From Paramacrobiotus metropolitanus (taxonomy: Eukaryota; Tardigrada; Eutardigrada; Parachela; Macrobiotidae), in the NCBI RefSeq assembly GCF_019649055.1, contig NW_026570326.1:406537-470536 (forward strand): a DNA stretch of 64,000 nt, written 5' to 3'. Below the pieces are notes generated by a model. The model had not been told where the DNA came from, searched no databases, and saw only the letters and a program-made list of their open reading frames with translations. Every line of letters begins with the position of its first letter. Position 1 is the first letter of the stretch. Made by a program: the position numbers and the translations under genes. Positions 1-11,350 of the stretch are shown piece by piece.

Positions 1-253
1 CATTGTAACAACTACGGCTCTTCCCGTATCTGTAACGTGTATTGTAATAATTAACGACGTTCAAAACAAATGAGTTTGTGGCAGAGTTATCCACACAACT
101 GTTGTTTTGGAGCTAGATTGTAGTATTTGCAATAACAACTGTCAGATAAAAAAATTAAAGCTAGTGAATGCCAACTTTTGTACTACCTGGCCGCTACATA
201 GGTATATCGAAGCACCTGACTGCTTAAGGACGTCTCGCTAACCTTCATATTCC

Positions 254-952
254 ATGTTAAAAAATTGCTTTTGTCGAAAGAAGATGAGCTGGAAGCCGTT
301 CGTATCAGTAACGATTATTCTGATATTATCCTACGAAGGTAAGGCAATATTCTGGTATTTTAGGATCTTTATCTTGCATTTCCTATAAGTGACAAGCTCG
401 CATTTTTATTTGATGACTGCTAAATTGGATTTATAATAAAATTTAAATTTCCATTTGGTATAATAAGGTTCGTGTCAATTTGATGCCATGTTTTCCTTGA
501 GATACCCAAGGTATTTAGGGACTGCGCTTAAATGCTACCATTGTGAATACGTAAGCGGAGACGTGCCGGATGACGAGTACTGGGAAGATAAGAAAACGAA
601 CTGCCTGAATAGCAAGACCATGGATTGTGATCCCAGACCGTGACAGCCCAAGTGGTTGCTGGACATTTCGTCGTGGGACATTTCGCCACACGTTTTTCGT
701 CGCAGCGGCTAATTTGTTTTGGGATAACTCGTTTTGAAACCGTTTTATTGTGTGACACTTGGTCGCACGACTTTCGCGGAGTCGAAAAAATATCGACTGG
801 TTTATGGCAACGAACAGTCATATGACTGTTTGCCACAAAAACGACTTGTCCTTAGACGAAATGTCCGTAAAACCAAATGTCCCGCGACGACCTGTCGCGT
901 AGCCATCCAGACATAATTAGTTGTGTAAACGCAACGCTGTTTTACTCCCGCC
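254..952 (+). pseudogene. Ly6/three-finger protein gene, exons 1-2, split by an insertion
   Basis: Exon 1 (254-338) encodes a short basic start and a hydrophobic signal peptide (MSWKPFVSVTIILILS) and ends in phase 1 at a GTAAGG donor. Exon 2 starts at 519 after TTTAG and reads ALKCYHCEYVSGDVP, the CxxC opening typical of Ly6/uPAR domains. The frame is broken after Met-Asp-Cys at 628 by a 296-bp insertion (629-924) that brings a stop at 641-643. After the insertion the same frame resumes as Val-Asn-Ala-Thr and ends in phase 1 at a GTAAGT donor (exon end 952). Without the insert, exon 2 is 138 bases, phase 1 in and out, like other family members here. The later exons were not found, and an LTR element lies from 1561. 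The closest relative in the window is the exon at 44.1-44.25 kb. Ly6 proteins are usually secreted or GPI-anchored; the ligand is unknown. Confidence is high for family, moderate for gene death. Confidence 0.72.
629..924. mobile_element. 296-bp insertion inside a Ly6 exon, flanked by TTGT repeats
   Basis: TTGT occurs at 625-628 and again at 921-924, and deleting one copy with the intervening DNA restores the Ly6 reading frame exactly. The insert has subterminal inverted similarity (GGACATTTCG near 665 against CGAAATGTCC near 860, both next to a second GGGACATTT/AAATGTCCC pair) but no clean terminal inverted repeats. It carries no coding capacity. A small non-autonomous DNA transposon is the simplest reading. 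Confidence 0.6.
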
Positions 953-1560
953 GTAAGTTTCTTTTGAAAACTTGTTTCAACTCTTTCGTGTAATATGAAT
1001 TTTTCGGTAGGATGATGCCTCTAAATCTTTACTTTGGGGGAATTTAATGCATTTTATGATCAAACTGTACTGCAGTACCATGGCTTGGGTTGACTGCTTT
1101 GTAAACGCTTTGGGCGCGGAACAGCATTCCATTCAGCAACAAGACACCGCTAAATTTCGCCGAGGTTAGCTAGTCACATAATATTTGGTCGCAGACACGT
1201 CGCGGCTAATTAAACTCGCCGCTCGTGTTATCGTAAGAGGAGAGGGAATTTGGGGACGGTGTAAACGTTAGGGACCAAAGAATCCGCATCAACCTATTCA
1301 CTGAACTCATGAGCCTTTTGCCGGCAGATTGATCCGGCAGGCAGATTGATACAGGCAGATGTGTAAACCTTTCTGCAAACCTTCATCAATATTTCTCCCG
1401 GTAGCACCTGTGACCTTTCAGACATTCTGCCGGACTGCTAGCGGGATTCATTGACCAGATAGTGACGCTCCTATGGGTCGCTATCTTGTAGGACTATTAA
1501 CTTATTAGGTGGCAAGATATTTTGTCCCGGGAAGAAAAAGTCGTATTTATACGAACGTAC
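953..1560. other. non-coding gap between Ly6 exon 2 and the LTR element
   Basis: No convincing exon was found. At 1318-1445 there is a stretch rich in CCGGCAG/CTTTCTGC motifs that resembles 12.85-13.03 kb (GACCTT next to CATTCTGCCGG), so a shared old repeat is possible. Confidence 0.3.
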
Positions 1561-1844
1561 TGTTACGTGCTTTTTCTAAGGTGGAATACGCGGATGTAAA
1601 GTAGCTTTATTGATAGAAATAAGCCAGATGTTATTAGCTAGTTGAGCCTGATGTAAAGCTAAAGAAAGATACAGTAGCAAGCCGGTTTTATACCGAGCTG
1701 CTGGTAAGAAACTGTATAAATAGAACATTGTAGGTGGAACTAAAGTAAGTGTAACAGAAGTACATAAAAGGATACAGTACATATAAGGAGATAGTAATTA
1801 TAGATATAGTGTACGTATAGTACTTATGTAATGTACTCGTAACA
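1561..1844 (-). repeat. LTR (left copy, 3' LTR of the minus-strand element)
   Basis: 284 bp, TGTTACG...CGTAACA, bordered outside by GTAC and inside by the polypurine tract. Matches 4363-4646. Confidence 0.88.
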
Positions 1845-2037
1845 TTCCCCTCCTTAAAACAAAATCGTCCTCGATTTTAATTAGTAATAAAAGATCAAGA
1901 ATAAAAAGAAAGGTAAAAATTAATGCTGAATACGTGGGAGTCCATTGCGTTGTAGGCGGACTTCGGTTAGGGCAAGAGTTCTGATCCGGTATAACGGGTG
2001 GTCCAATTTTGGCTTCTGTTTCATGGTTTCTCACTGT

Positions 2038-2382
2038 TCAGGTTCCATCCTGGTTTTCTTGATTAGTTCGGGCGAAATTTTCATTTGCTCTTTGGATCGC
2101 CTCAGGGGAATAACGTGCGGCGATTGGGCGAACCAGTCGTGCTGGCAGTATTAACGTTAATACGTGGTGAATGAACACATGCTGATAAGTCGTCATTCGA
2201 GACGCGTTGGTAAAACCACATTCGCAACAATTAAAAATGGTATTGAACTGTTCGACGTTCAGAGTGTCGATATCGTGACAAATTGTTATGTCTCGGCTTT
2301 CGATGCACAGATTTAGATGAATATATTCGTAATTAGCAGTGCAGTAGATCAAAGGCGGGCTATCAAAATTAACTGGCGGCAT
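2038..2382 (-). CDS. possible short ORF inside the LTR element with a C2H2-like finger
   Basis: A 114-codon frame. Residues around 50-75 read CCECGFTNASRMTTYQHVFI followed by HHV, which fits a Cys-x2-Cys-x12-His-x4-His zinc finger. No other domain is recognised, and the frame has no match to gag or pol motifs. It lies at the 3' side of the element, where some LTR elements keep an accessory gene. It may equally be a chance frame. Confidence 0.25.
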   Translation of the reverse strand: MPPVNFDSPPLIYCTANYEYIHLNLCIESRDITICHDIDTLNVEQFNTIFNCCECGFTNASRMTTYQHVFIHHVLTLILPARLVRPIAARYSPEAIQRANENFARTNQENQDGT

Positions 2383-4362
2383 GTTAGAAAATAAACCGAA
2401 AAATGAAAACAGATATTATTTTATCGGTATATTTACCGAGCGAATTTAAACTTTCGTATGTTAAATTGAAAAGGTTATAACAGTACTGTGCTGTCATGCG
2501 CGCTAAAATCAAAACGGAAAAAAGTAAACGAGCTCAAACTTGTTGACTTGAAAAGATTTAAATACTAGCAGCATCAGGAAATTGTGCTATAATTTACGCG
2601 TATAAGGGTGCACTAGTGAATGCAACTTTGACTGACGGTGCACTGTTGGCAATTGCTTTAAAATCTCTCAAAATTTGTGGATTGGCCAGATAAATATATA
2701 TCAAATCTGATTTTTAAAGGAAAGAGAGAAATATTTTCAGAATGTTTTCAGAAGGAGGATCGCTTAACTTCGTACGACTCTAACGCACGTTACAGCTTCA
2801 GAGAATGAGGATGCCGGTTACCATATAAGGAAGCGTTTCGATCAGTATTACAGGAGGCATATACACAGGCACAGTGGTCCCACGCACTGCGCTGAGCATA
2901 AAGGGACGGCCTCAAATAAACTGAATTCAGAGATGATGTGATGCGACGGCATATAAGAGCAGAGAGCGCAAGGGAATAAAGAGCAAGATAGTAACAGACT
3001 GACAGCCTTCACGTATAGTGGATACTGCATCACTTGGACTGCGCGAGTGTACGGCATTCAAATTTCAAGAGCGATCTGTTTTTAATATTCATCTTCGTCG
3101 ACGGATTACAAACTTCAATCAGTCAGCACCGCTTTGGCCAGTATAGTATAGTAAATTTTAAAAGACGTCGTACTGATGCGCAGAATTTATAGAGGAACGT
3201 TTCAAATGCAATATGCGGTTGGCTCGGTACCGGTAAGAAATATTTTTATTGACAATAATAAGTAAATAAACTGCAGTGCGGTATAGGAGACCGATAGCTG
3301 CTTGGGATAGCAATTGCTAAAGACATAAGGAAAATATTTATAAATAATTTTCGTATAGAAAACGTATGCGGCATATCTGCCTCTTAAGTACAGAGACAAT
3401 GCTGTACTATTACTGTAATAAAATTTAAAGTAAATTATGCATGCTGTGCTGACAAAAACAGATAATAAGAAATGGAAGAAATACAGATCACTTCAACAGT
3501 ACTTGGAAAGAACGTAAGGAAAACGATATCAAAGAACTCGACGATCGATAATCATATTCGAAGCGATAATAATAATGTTAATTAATTTGGTCTCGTAAAT
3601 TCCAATTAAAGACGGTAGATATGGTATTTACGAGTGTTTACTCGCTTCTCATGCTGCCTCTTCCCTCCTTGCGGAATATTGATGTTGCGCATTAACAGAA
3701 ATTAGGAATAAATCGAATGAATTATAGTAGCTGCACAACGGTTTAATTAATTATCGAAAAATTGCAGATGTTAATAAAATAAGATAAACACGGTGCACAG
3801 AATTCCGTAATACAAAATGTGATTTACGGACGATGTAACGAGGTTCGAATAAATTATTTTAGTGCTGCAGATAACGCAAAGAAAGTAAAGGAAAGATAGC
3901 GAATAATGATTTGCCATATTTAGGCAGCAGTAATTTCTTTTGAACAAAGGTGAAGAACATAATAATGCTGCTAATATTTTTTTTTTTTAAAGAGATTTTT
4001 TGTTAGACAGAATTTCCCAGCATTAAAAACCCTTGCGATATTTACCAAGGACACGGTTGCACGCAGTATATTAGAATCATCCTGGGTGGCGGCATACAGC
4101 ACAAGCATACGCTGAAATTATACAAAGAATGCCGGATTTACGCAATATGTGATCCTTTCTCCTCCCTGGTATCGATAAACTCATCGGTGAAATAAAGGTC
4201 ATAGGGATACACTGATAAACGAAATAACAGCTCTTCACAGTATAGAACTTTAGGAAAGGTCAGGGGCATAAAATGAATTAATTAATATAGGTGGAAAAAT
4301 AAAGGTCATGGGCACTCGTGTTAGTTAGGCAAAATAACCAACAAAACCTGGAGCCACCAAGT

Positions 4363-4646
4363 TGTTACGTGCTTTTTCTAAGGTGGAATACGCGGATGTA
4401 AAGTAGCTTTATTGATAGAAATAAGCCAGATGTTATTAGCTAGTTGAGCCTGATGTAAAGCTAAAGAAAGATACAGTAGCAAGCCGGTTTTATACCGAGC
4501 TGCTGGTAAGAAACTGTATAAATAGAACATTGTAGGTGGAACTAAAGTAAGTGTAACAGAAGTACATAAAAGGATACAGTACATATAAGGAGATAGTAAT
4601 TATAGATATAGTGTACGTATAGTACTTATGTAATGTACTCGTAACA
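4363..4646 (-). repeat. LTR (right copy, 5' LTR of the minus-strand element)
   Basis: 284 bp, no difference seen from the left copy; followed outside by GTAC. The candidate primer-binding site lies just inside at about 4347-4359. Confidence 0.88.
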
Positions 4647-4773
4647 GTACTCACACCTCTCCCGAAAAATTCCTTTTTAAAGGACCATGAATCTTGGAAG
4701 CAGTGTTAGAAGTGCCAGCGAACAAGTATACAATGGTGGTCGTGAAGCTGTCACCGCTGAACGTTATTAAGTT

Positions 4774-5658
4774 GTGCAATCGACAACACTCTTATTCACC
4801 AACTCTTCACGAACATATGCGCAAGCTGCACGCCAACCACCGGAGTGCCATCCATGCACCACGCGAACGGATCCACCAGGAGTCTGTCAGCAGCAAAGGT
4901 TCAACCTGATTGCAAGTTTACGACATGATCCCAACAGCCTACCAGAAATCATTAAGCCAAAAGAAGTTATGACCAATTTGGATGGTTTTTTCCGAGGTAA
5001 ATCAACAACGGACACGCCTCTTGTAAAGGAGGTATATCAACGGAAAGTTTCGCGTGAAATCGTGCTGACCTTTAATTCTGCACAAGAAAGGGATAAGGCA
5101 CAAGAACTATTGGCTTCCAGTGAAGTTTTACCCATTGAAAAGCTATCTGTTCCGAAGACTACTTTTCCCATTATCGTTAAAAACGTTGACGTGGAAAATT
5201 GTGAACATTTAAAGGAGGAAATAGAATTTAGAAACCCGTCTACCCGTGGTCAAATCGCTTCTGTTCGCGTTATATTCCGCAAGAGAAGCAATAATAGTAT
5301 CACTTCGTACACCGGAACAGGACATATTAAGATCCATTTTACCAATGCAGACGCGCAACAGAAAGTTCTTGCAGCCAAGCGTTTATATGTATTCGCCACC
5401 TGCGGTTGGACTGAAGCGGTTAGCATCGACTCAGCTGTTTTACGATGTTATAAATGTAACAAATATGGTCACAAAGCGAGCGCATGCCAATCACTTATTC
5501 CTGTGTGTGGAAGATGCAGTGAAGCGCATTTTACTCGTGAATGCCACAAAGATTCCTCGAACTATAAATGTTCAAACTGTTCGGAGAATCACGCTGCTGG
5601 ATCTACCAACTGTCGTTCGCAACAGCGGGCTGTAGAGAAGTACCGTACTAGGTTTTGA
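4774..5658 (+). pseudogene. non-LTR retrotransposon ORF1 fragment with three zinc knuckles
   Basis: About 295 codons without an ATG near the start, so 5' truncated or frame-broken. The C-terminal third holds three consecutive knuckles: CYKCNKYGHKASAC (CCHC), CGRCSEAHFTREC (CCHC) and CSNCSENHAAGSTNC. This triple arrangement after an RRM-like middle part is typical of ORF1 proteins of Jockey/I/R1-type LINEs, which bind element RNA and carry it to the nucleus. No endonuclease or reverse transcriptase frame follows. About 200 bp downstream is a (CAA)n run (5870-5888), possibly a LINE-like tail. It begins only about 130 bp from the right LTR, so the LTR element probably landed next to or inside it. 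A dead fragment. Confidence 0.8.
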
Positions 5659-5659
5659 C

Positions 5660-6430
5660 CACTCTTCTCTCAACCCTAAATATTTGACAATTACTACGCT
5701 GAAAATCTGAAACCACTTTGACCGGTCCAATATTCTACCCTGAAAACTGTTACATCTCATCCTGGAAACCATTATGAAGACTGCAATAACATTACTGCCA
5801 TGAAGAAATGACCTCAACCAAGATTTGTTGGAGCAATGGTCCATTCAAGGACTACGCTGTAAAATCCTATCAACAACAACAACAACAACTCTTATTATTA
5901 AGCTACGCGTACGATAGCAACCAATTTGAAAGAAACAAATTAAAAAAAACCTGAAACATACGAAAACCTTACAAAACCGATACCGTTTGTTCTGGCCCTC
6001 GCTCATTTGGGTCTCCATACTGAAACGGTTGAAGAAAACGGGAGAAGTTTCCGCTGCTAACAGCCGATAGCAATTTTTGAAAGTATGTCGAACCTTCGAA
6101 CAGATTTTTTTTTGGATCTGCCAAGTTTCATCGATTGCCAATAAGCGGCCAGTCTAAGTGGCAGCGGCCAGTGATAGGTGTTGATTCCACATTTTGTACC
6201 TTCCACTTTTTGTACCTTTTATACAGCACGTTTTTGTGCCACTTATTATCTATAGAAGTATTGTGAGTCTATACCTTTTTTAAATTTCATCTTTTATACC
6301 ATGCTGCTGCGATATAACTGTACGTGTGCATTTAGTAAGTAACTTGTGCCACTTGCATTTCTCAACACTGCGATGTTTATGCGTCTCGAATATTCTCGTA
6401 TCTTATCTGTATGTTACAAATCTGTGCGGT
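5660..6430. other. gap after the LINE fragment; (CAA)n microsatellite
   Basis: Contains CAACAACAACAACAACAA at 5871-5888 and several short T-rich tracts. No exon or RNA gene was recognised. Confidence 0.4.
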
Positions 6431-6625
6431 TTTTCATAACACTTTCAATGTTTCCTTGCAATTTTACCGAATCGTGTACATCCACAGGAACTTTCACTGT
6501 CACAAACTGCCAATGATATTTTGTAGCCAAAACATTTGTATACGTAGGCGTGAAAGTGCGTTTGCGCGCTACGGCCTCCGGTTGGAAAGTTATGGGTGAA
6601 TCAAAATTCCAGAAAGTATAAATGC
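6431..6625 (+). repeat. dispersed repeat family R, copy 1
   Basis: Shares an ordered set of blocks with the copies at 11.7, 18.6 and 19.1 kb: a TTTTGTAGCC / ATTTGTATAC core, GGCGTGAAA, a CGCGC patch, CCTCCGGTT, then AGTTATGG. About 200 bp, AT-rich, no coding sense. Confidence 0.55.
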
Positions 6626-6887
6626 CTGCTGTTGGGGGTCTCGATCGCAACAAGAGGAAATGCCGAAGTCCCGGGTCGCTAGCTGATACACTAATAGGTT
6701 TTCTTACGTACTGGACAACAGGTACAGGTCAATAGCTCTTGCTGGTGTTTGATAGAAAAGCTAGTGTCTAAAGGAAGAAAAACTTTTAGGAGGCGAAATT
6801 TTCATCGCTTCAAAGACTTAGTAACAAATTAGTAACAAAAATATTTTTGCTGTCAAACACGAGAAAAAGAATTTGATTACCAACAAT

Positions 6888-7031
6888 ATTGTGAGTAATT
6901 TTTTCCAAAGTTTCTTCCGTGAACATTCAGTACAGCAATAAATAATTTACTGCTGTACTGAATGTTCAGGGATTCCCTGACAAAGTTTCTTCCCTGAAAG
7001 GGAAGAAACTCTGAAAAAAGTAATTCACAAT
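6888..7031. mobile_element. MITE-like fold-back element, 144 bp
   Basis: The ends are inverted repeats of about 31 bp (ATTGTGAGTAATTTTTTCC... and its near-reverse complement ending CACAAT), followed inward by a second, perfect 17-bp inverted repeat (GAACATTCAGTACAGCA at 6921-6937 with its partner at about 6951-6967). The whole unit can fold into one long hairpin. No coding capacity. Confidence 0.7.
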
Positions 7032-7221
7032 ACCACCAAACACTTAATTATTATGTGTGTGGTGTAAGTTAGCAACAAACAGTAACAGCAGTTATATTTC
7101 TGAATAACAGTACAGTATCAAAAGTTTTTGAGTATCATGGAAGGTACACGAAATTAAGTCCTTGATAGTTAGGCTCAATTTTCGCTAGGTTGGGACAGCA
7201 GATACCCCTTCCTTCAAAATA

Positions 7222-7986
7222 ATGGGCTCTATAATATGCGCACCGTTCATGACTTGTATTTTCTATCTCACTTACGTAAACGGCGAGATCCGATTCACCT
7301 CTCGTCACATACGGAACACCGCAATATACAGCGATATCGACTATCGATTTCGGGACGTCGACGCCATCTACATGCCATATGAGCACTACCTCAACTGGTT
7401 CGAACAGATCATGGGCCAAATTGGAGGGGTTACGGCCAACCAGAGGAAAGAGCTGTTTGGAATGTTCGAGGGTCTTCTATCAGCTAAAAATGACACTTCA
7501 AAATTTGACGACGATCCTGGTATAAAAGACGTGCTACTGTGGCCGGACACGGTTAAGAAACCTACCGCCGTTGCAATGAATGCCACCGCAGTGTACCGCG
7601 ACGCTCAAAATGATTGCGTGCGGGCAGCAATTATTGATAATTTTGAAAATCGCCCTCGTTCAGGCTGGAAAGTATGGATTAACGAAGGCAATCTCATCCG
7701 ATTAGGGTTACAGTTCGCCCCAGCGACCGAGTATTGCAGTCTTTCTTTAAAGAAAGAAAAATCTGCAGGGTTAAAATACAAAGACGAAGGCTCATTCTTC
7801 TCTGGCGGACAGCACGAATCCGCTCCGCCCGAGTGGTTCAGTTTTACCACAACGCTTACCTTTAATGCAAAGGACTATATTACCTTTGTACCTACAGAAT
7901 ACAGGTTTGCACCGAAGCCACCGACTTTGGTTCACATGAACTTTTTATTAGTCCGAACTATGGTGACGTATGGAACTGTACCATAA
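7222..7986 (+). CDS. secreted protein of unknown family, 254 aa
   Basis: A single uninterrupted frame from ATG 7222 to TAA. Residues 1-21 (MGSIICAPFMTCIFYLTYVN) look like a signal peptide, then GEIRF starts a soluble domain with acidic, aromatic and Gly-rich stretches (MFEGLLSA, DDDPGIKD, FSGGQHESAPPEWFSF). There is one potential N-glycosylation site (Asn-Ala-Thr near residue 120) and few cysteines, so it is not a Ly6 or Link protein. I do not recognise the family and propose no function. It stands alone, with a MITE 190 bp upstream and a 40-bp direct repeat about 300 bp downstream. The long coding-like frame and signal peptide argue that it is real; the start could lie in an upstream exon. 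Confidence 0.55.
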   Translation: MGSIICAPFMTCIFYLTYVNGEIRFTSRHIRNTAIYSDIDYRFRDVDAIYMPYEHYLNWFEQIMGQIGGVTANQRKELFGMFEGLLSAKNDTSKFDDDPGIKDVLLWPDTVKKPTAVAMNATAVYRDAQNDCVRAAIIDNFENRPRSGWKVWINEGNLIRLGLQFAPATEYCSLSLKKEKSAGLKYKDEGSFFSGGQHESAPPEWFSFTTTLTFNAKDYITFVPTEYRFAPKPPTLVHMNFLLVRTMVTYGTVP

Positions 7987-8284
7987 TTCAGCTGATGATG
8001 TCAAGTAGTTATCGTCGAAAATTGTGCCGCAGTTCGGGCAAAATCAAATAAGCCACGATAATTACAGACGCTGTGTATAAGGACGTAATGAAATATAAAC
8101 TTCACACAGGTCAGTACAAGAATGGCCTACGTTCACAGTGTCGTGCGTATAAGACAAGCGAACTGGGCGCCCGACTAGTACGGACTGTTTAGTACACTTT
8201 TTTCGTAGCAGCCGCAAAAGCGAGTTTTTTTAAATCATTCATGAAAAGCGGCAATCAAAAGTACTTTTTATCAGATGATAGACA

Positions 8285-8364
8285 ACTCTCACAACCTCAG
8301 TGGAGGCGGGGTATATCTGTAAGTACTCTCACCACCTCAGTGGAGGCGGGGTATGTCTGTAAGT
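8285..8364. repeat. 40-bp direct repeat, two copies
   Basis: Two adjacent units beginning ACTCTCAC(A/C)ACCTCAGTG and ending CTGTAAGT; they differ at about two positions. Each carries a GTAAGT donor-like end. A local tandem duplication. Confidence 0.75.
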
Positions 8365-8561
8365 ATTATTGTTCGAAAATCGATCGCACTTCCGTTTAAA
8401 CTTACAAAAACCCGTCTAGTGGTTCGTCAAAGAAGTCTTGGACCGGGATTGTGATTGTTCGCAATTTTTTACTCTGCAGGCTTCTTCCACAGTACGTGTT
8501 AAAGCAGTGTATCTTGATCTAAACCAGATTTGGTCAATATATACATGCCATTATTCTACGG

Positions 8562-9880
8562 TCAGAGCAGCTTTGCTAAAAAGAGAGGTAAAAACGGCAA
8601 TAAAGGGTACAATGTGTTGTAAGATGATCGCGCAACGAGTAGCTCAGACAATGTTCGATTGTTGCACAAATCAGTATTGCACAAACAGTAGACATATCGT
8701 ACGTGACCAAGATCGCTCACTTTGCATCCTGGGGTTGGATTATCCATTTCACCGTCCGCCCTACAACAGAAAATTTTGTCCATAACACCAGTGCTGATTT
8801 TTAGTGGCACCGCTGGCCTGATTGTGTGGGATTCAACGATGAATGTGCTTTGTACTTACACACCGTTCGAACCAAGGCAGTTCTTTCCCTTAAACCTTTC
8901 TGCAATGCAATCGGATTGTTTTGATTTTCGCACATCGTAAAACCCTTCTACCGAAACTGTATTTTAAATAAGGTAAGGCATCATGCAGCTTAGTAAGCAG
9001 ACATTGCTGGTTGGTTTTATTAAGATCGTGGTAATAAGGTCGTGCGAATTTCGAAAAATCGGAAGTAGGTTGCACACATCAAGTGCTAATGTTGAGCCGT
9101 CAAAACGCTTAGGCCCGCGCTGAAGTTCGGACTTGGACTCCGAGTAGTAAAACTTGGGCTTCATTTTACCTGGATATAGACTTCTAAACTTGGACTTTTT
9201 AAGTTAGACTTCTGAACTCGGACTTATGTTTGTTCACTTACTGTATTTTTACCTTGTGATATTCAAAATTTTCTTTTTTTTAAGTATGCAGCATTAGAGC
9301 TTAGGCTCAGCCAGGAGGTCTGCCTAAGCGATCCAAGGTATCCCAATTAAAGTTCATTTCATTGGCAGAAAGGGTTGATAGTGTACGGTCTATGAGCAGT
9401 CTACCAAAACATTTTCTGGGAAAACTATTGGAAACCGACTGCTGATTTGAAAGGCAGCAAAACGTTACGCATCTAACCGAGTTCGATGCTTTACATTTTT
9501 TAAAAAGTACGAGTATTTGATAAGATTTCAATACTGGCATTCACACCCAATTCGGTTGGCTAACATTTTCGGGAAGGTGGGGATTTTTTAATTTTCAAAA
9601 TGTATAGTTTACTTGTAGGGTACTTTCAAATTCAGTTATAGCAGATGCAAAGTTCTTTTCAACATTCCCAAGCTAGGCAGGCACCTGGTCACTCACTAGT
9701 CACTACCTACTTTCGCTTTCGGTCTGGTAGGATACTTCAGCACAATAATTTGTGCGAGTGCAGGTTGTCTTGGGAAGAGCGCTGATGTTCTGCTGTTCAT
9801 TGTATTTACTGGGGCATAAATGTTGTGGCGTACTGGGCGATGATGTTGTGCATTCATAACAGACGATTGCTGCGACCCCT
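8562..9880 (-). CDS. Ly6/three-finger GPI-anchor-type protein, exons 2-4 (signal exon not found)
   Basis: Minus-strand exons: 9880-9711 (CYECTTSSPSTPQHLC... CAEVSYQTE; phase 1 in and out), 8899-8860 (40 bases, reading FKGKNCLG; phase 1 to 2) and 8760-8562 (PGCKVS...CLCNTDLCNNRTLSELL plus a hydrophobic tail). All borders are AG/GT and all phases join. Ten cysteines in Ly6/uPAR spacing are present, with the diagnostic CxCxTxLCNN near the end; the terminal hydrophobic run suggests GPI anchoring at the cell surface. The first exon, which should give the signal peptide and end in phase 1, lies to the right of 9880 and was not identified. The gene at 36.5-39.8 kb is a close paralogue with the same exon plan. 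No break was seen in the exons found. Ligand unknown. Confidence 0.8.
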
Positions 9881-10567
9881 AAAAACAAACTAGAAGCGGC
9901 TAATATCGAAACATAATTATGAAATTATCGGCTAATATCGAAACATATAAAATCAGCCTAATACTATGGGATGACCCTACGGATGTGCATCCGTCCCTCC
10001 AAATATGTTAATTTAAAATATCTAAAATATTGAACATTCTACAGAAAAGATTTGTTAGCAGTTCCGCTTAACAACGTTCCGTGCGGGGCATACTTTGACA
10101 ATGCAGAATCAAAATTATTGGTCCCAATAATCTAATCATGCTGCTTAATAATTATTACAGAAATGTTTTATGACGATCAGTGCTAAATTTCCGTACACAC
10201 TAGAGCCCAAAGAGTCACAAACCAACATCAGTAAGCACTGTAAGCACTAATTTCAACTAATTCTAATTACTCCAGTAAAGATTCTCATTTATGTGTCATT
10301 ATTATGCATTCTTGCTACAGTCAGTAATATTATTACAGTATTAAATTACTGTATCAAGAGTACGTACTGTACAGTGTACAGTCTGTACTCTCTGCTGAGT
10401 CTGCTCCATGTGTACAACCTTACTGCGAACTATGTTATTGTTGTTGTTGCATAAAGCCATAAACATACTGTACAACTTTACTGCGAACCTTCTCCCTGAG
10501 TTGCCCTTGGTAACGGTAGCAAACCAAACGTTATAATCATCTGGAATCAGAACTATACTTAGCCAGT

Positions 10568-10621
10568 GCCGCTCTACAGTAGTATAGGCTACTGGCGAAG
10601 CCTTTACTACTGTAGAGCGGC
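10568..10621. repeat. 22-bp inverted repeat (hairpin)
   Basis: GCCGCTCTACAGTAGTATAG... at 10568-10589 pairs with 10600-10621 with one mismatch; 10-base loop. Probably a tiny fold-back element. Confidence 0.7.
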
Positions 10622-11249
10622 GCTGACTTAGCATGCTACTCAATCGATAATAACAACTGAGAACACCTGGGGGCAGTTTTACTAAATAAGGGTCATGTAC
10701 AGTTTATTTGGAAGTTTTACATTTTGCACTCAGAAATGAAAACATGGGTGCGACTCATGTACAGCCTTACAAGTTACAGAGAACGAGAATGCTTCGGCTG
10801 TGTATTCATACACAATCCGTTAATTTAGGTCGATGCTGCATGCTCGGGAAAACATGGGAATTGCCTGCGAGCAAAATCCACACGGGTTTTGGCTGTGCTC
10901 ACGAAGTTCGGACACTGGCTTTGGTTTTGGCTTTGGCTTTCTATACTGGGATGGTACCGATTAAGATACTGCAGAAATTATTCTATCTTCTTGGATTCTA
11001 CGAGTACTTGTAAACAATTATAGTGGGTTTCAAGTACAGTACTTACAGTACATGCTAGTATTTCAATACATTGCCAAGTATTACTAACTTGCTAGCTTCG
11101 TATTGTATACTACAACAGTACTCTCTACAAATCTATGTGGACAAAAATTCACATACGTATGTAATTGCGTTATGTATACAAGTATGTGTTATACAGGGCA
11201 ACCTCGGCCTCCGGTCTCGGTTTGCATTTTCGTCGAATTTGTAGAATTT

Positions 11250-11350
11250 ATAAGCAAATACATAATATGTATTTACATAATAAATACAAATACATAATAC
11301 ATTACAAATACATAATATAGATATGTACATAATATGTACAAATATATTAT
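11250..11350. repeat. (ACATAATA)n-like low-complexity tract
   Basis: Imperfect repeats of AAATACATAATA/TGTACATAATATG. No coding sense. Confidence 0.6.

Larger units (their letters stand above)
1561..4646 (-). mobile_element. non-autonomous LTR retrotransposon with identical LTRs
   Basis: Two direct repeats of 284 bp (1561-1844 and 4363-4646) appear identical by eye, begin TGTTACG and end CGTAACA, and are flanked by the 4-bp target duplication GTAC (1557-1560 and 4647-4650). The minus strand is the coding sense: it shows a purine tract AAGGAGGGGAA directly before the left LTR (1845-1855) and a possible primer-binding site TGGTGGCTCCAGG about four bases inside the right LTR. The 2.5-kb interior lacks gag, protease, RT or integrase. 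Just inside the polypurine tract a minus-strand frame ends in IEDDFVLRRG, reminiscent of the 3' end of gypsy-type pol. It must be mobilised in trans. Identical LTRs imply recent insertion. Confidence 0.85.

Noticed and set aside
1798-2034. Minus-strand frame with a hydrophobic stretch beside the left LTR
   Set aside because: It spans the polypurine tract and LTR edge; only its IEDDFVLRRG end is informative as a pol-terminus relic.
8285-8364. CRISPR-like direct repeat
   Set aside because: Only two adjacent units without spacers, in a eukaryotic setting.
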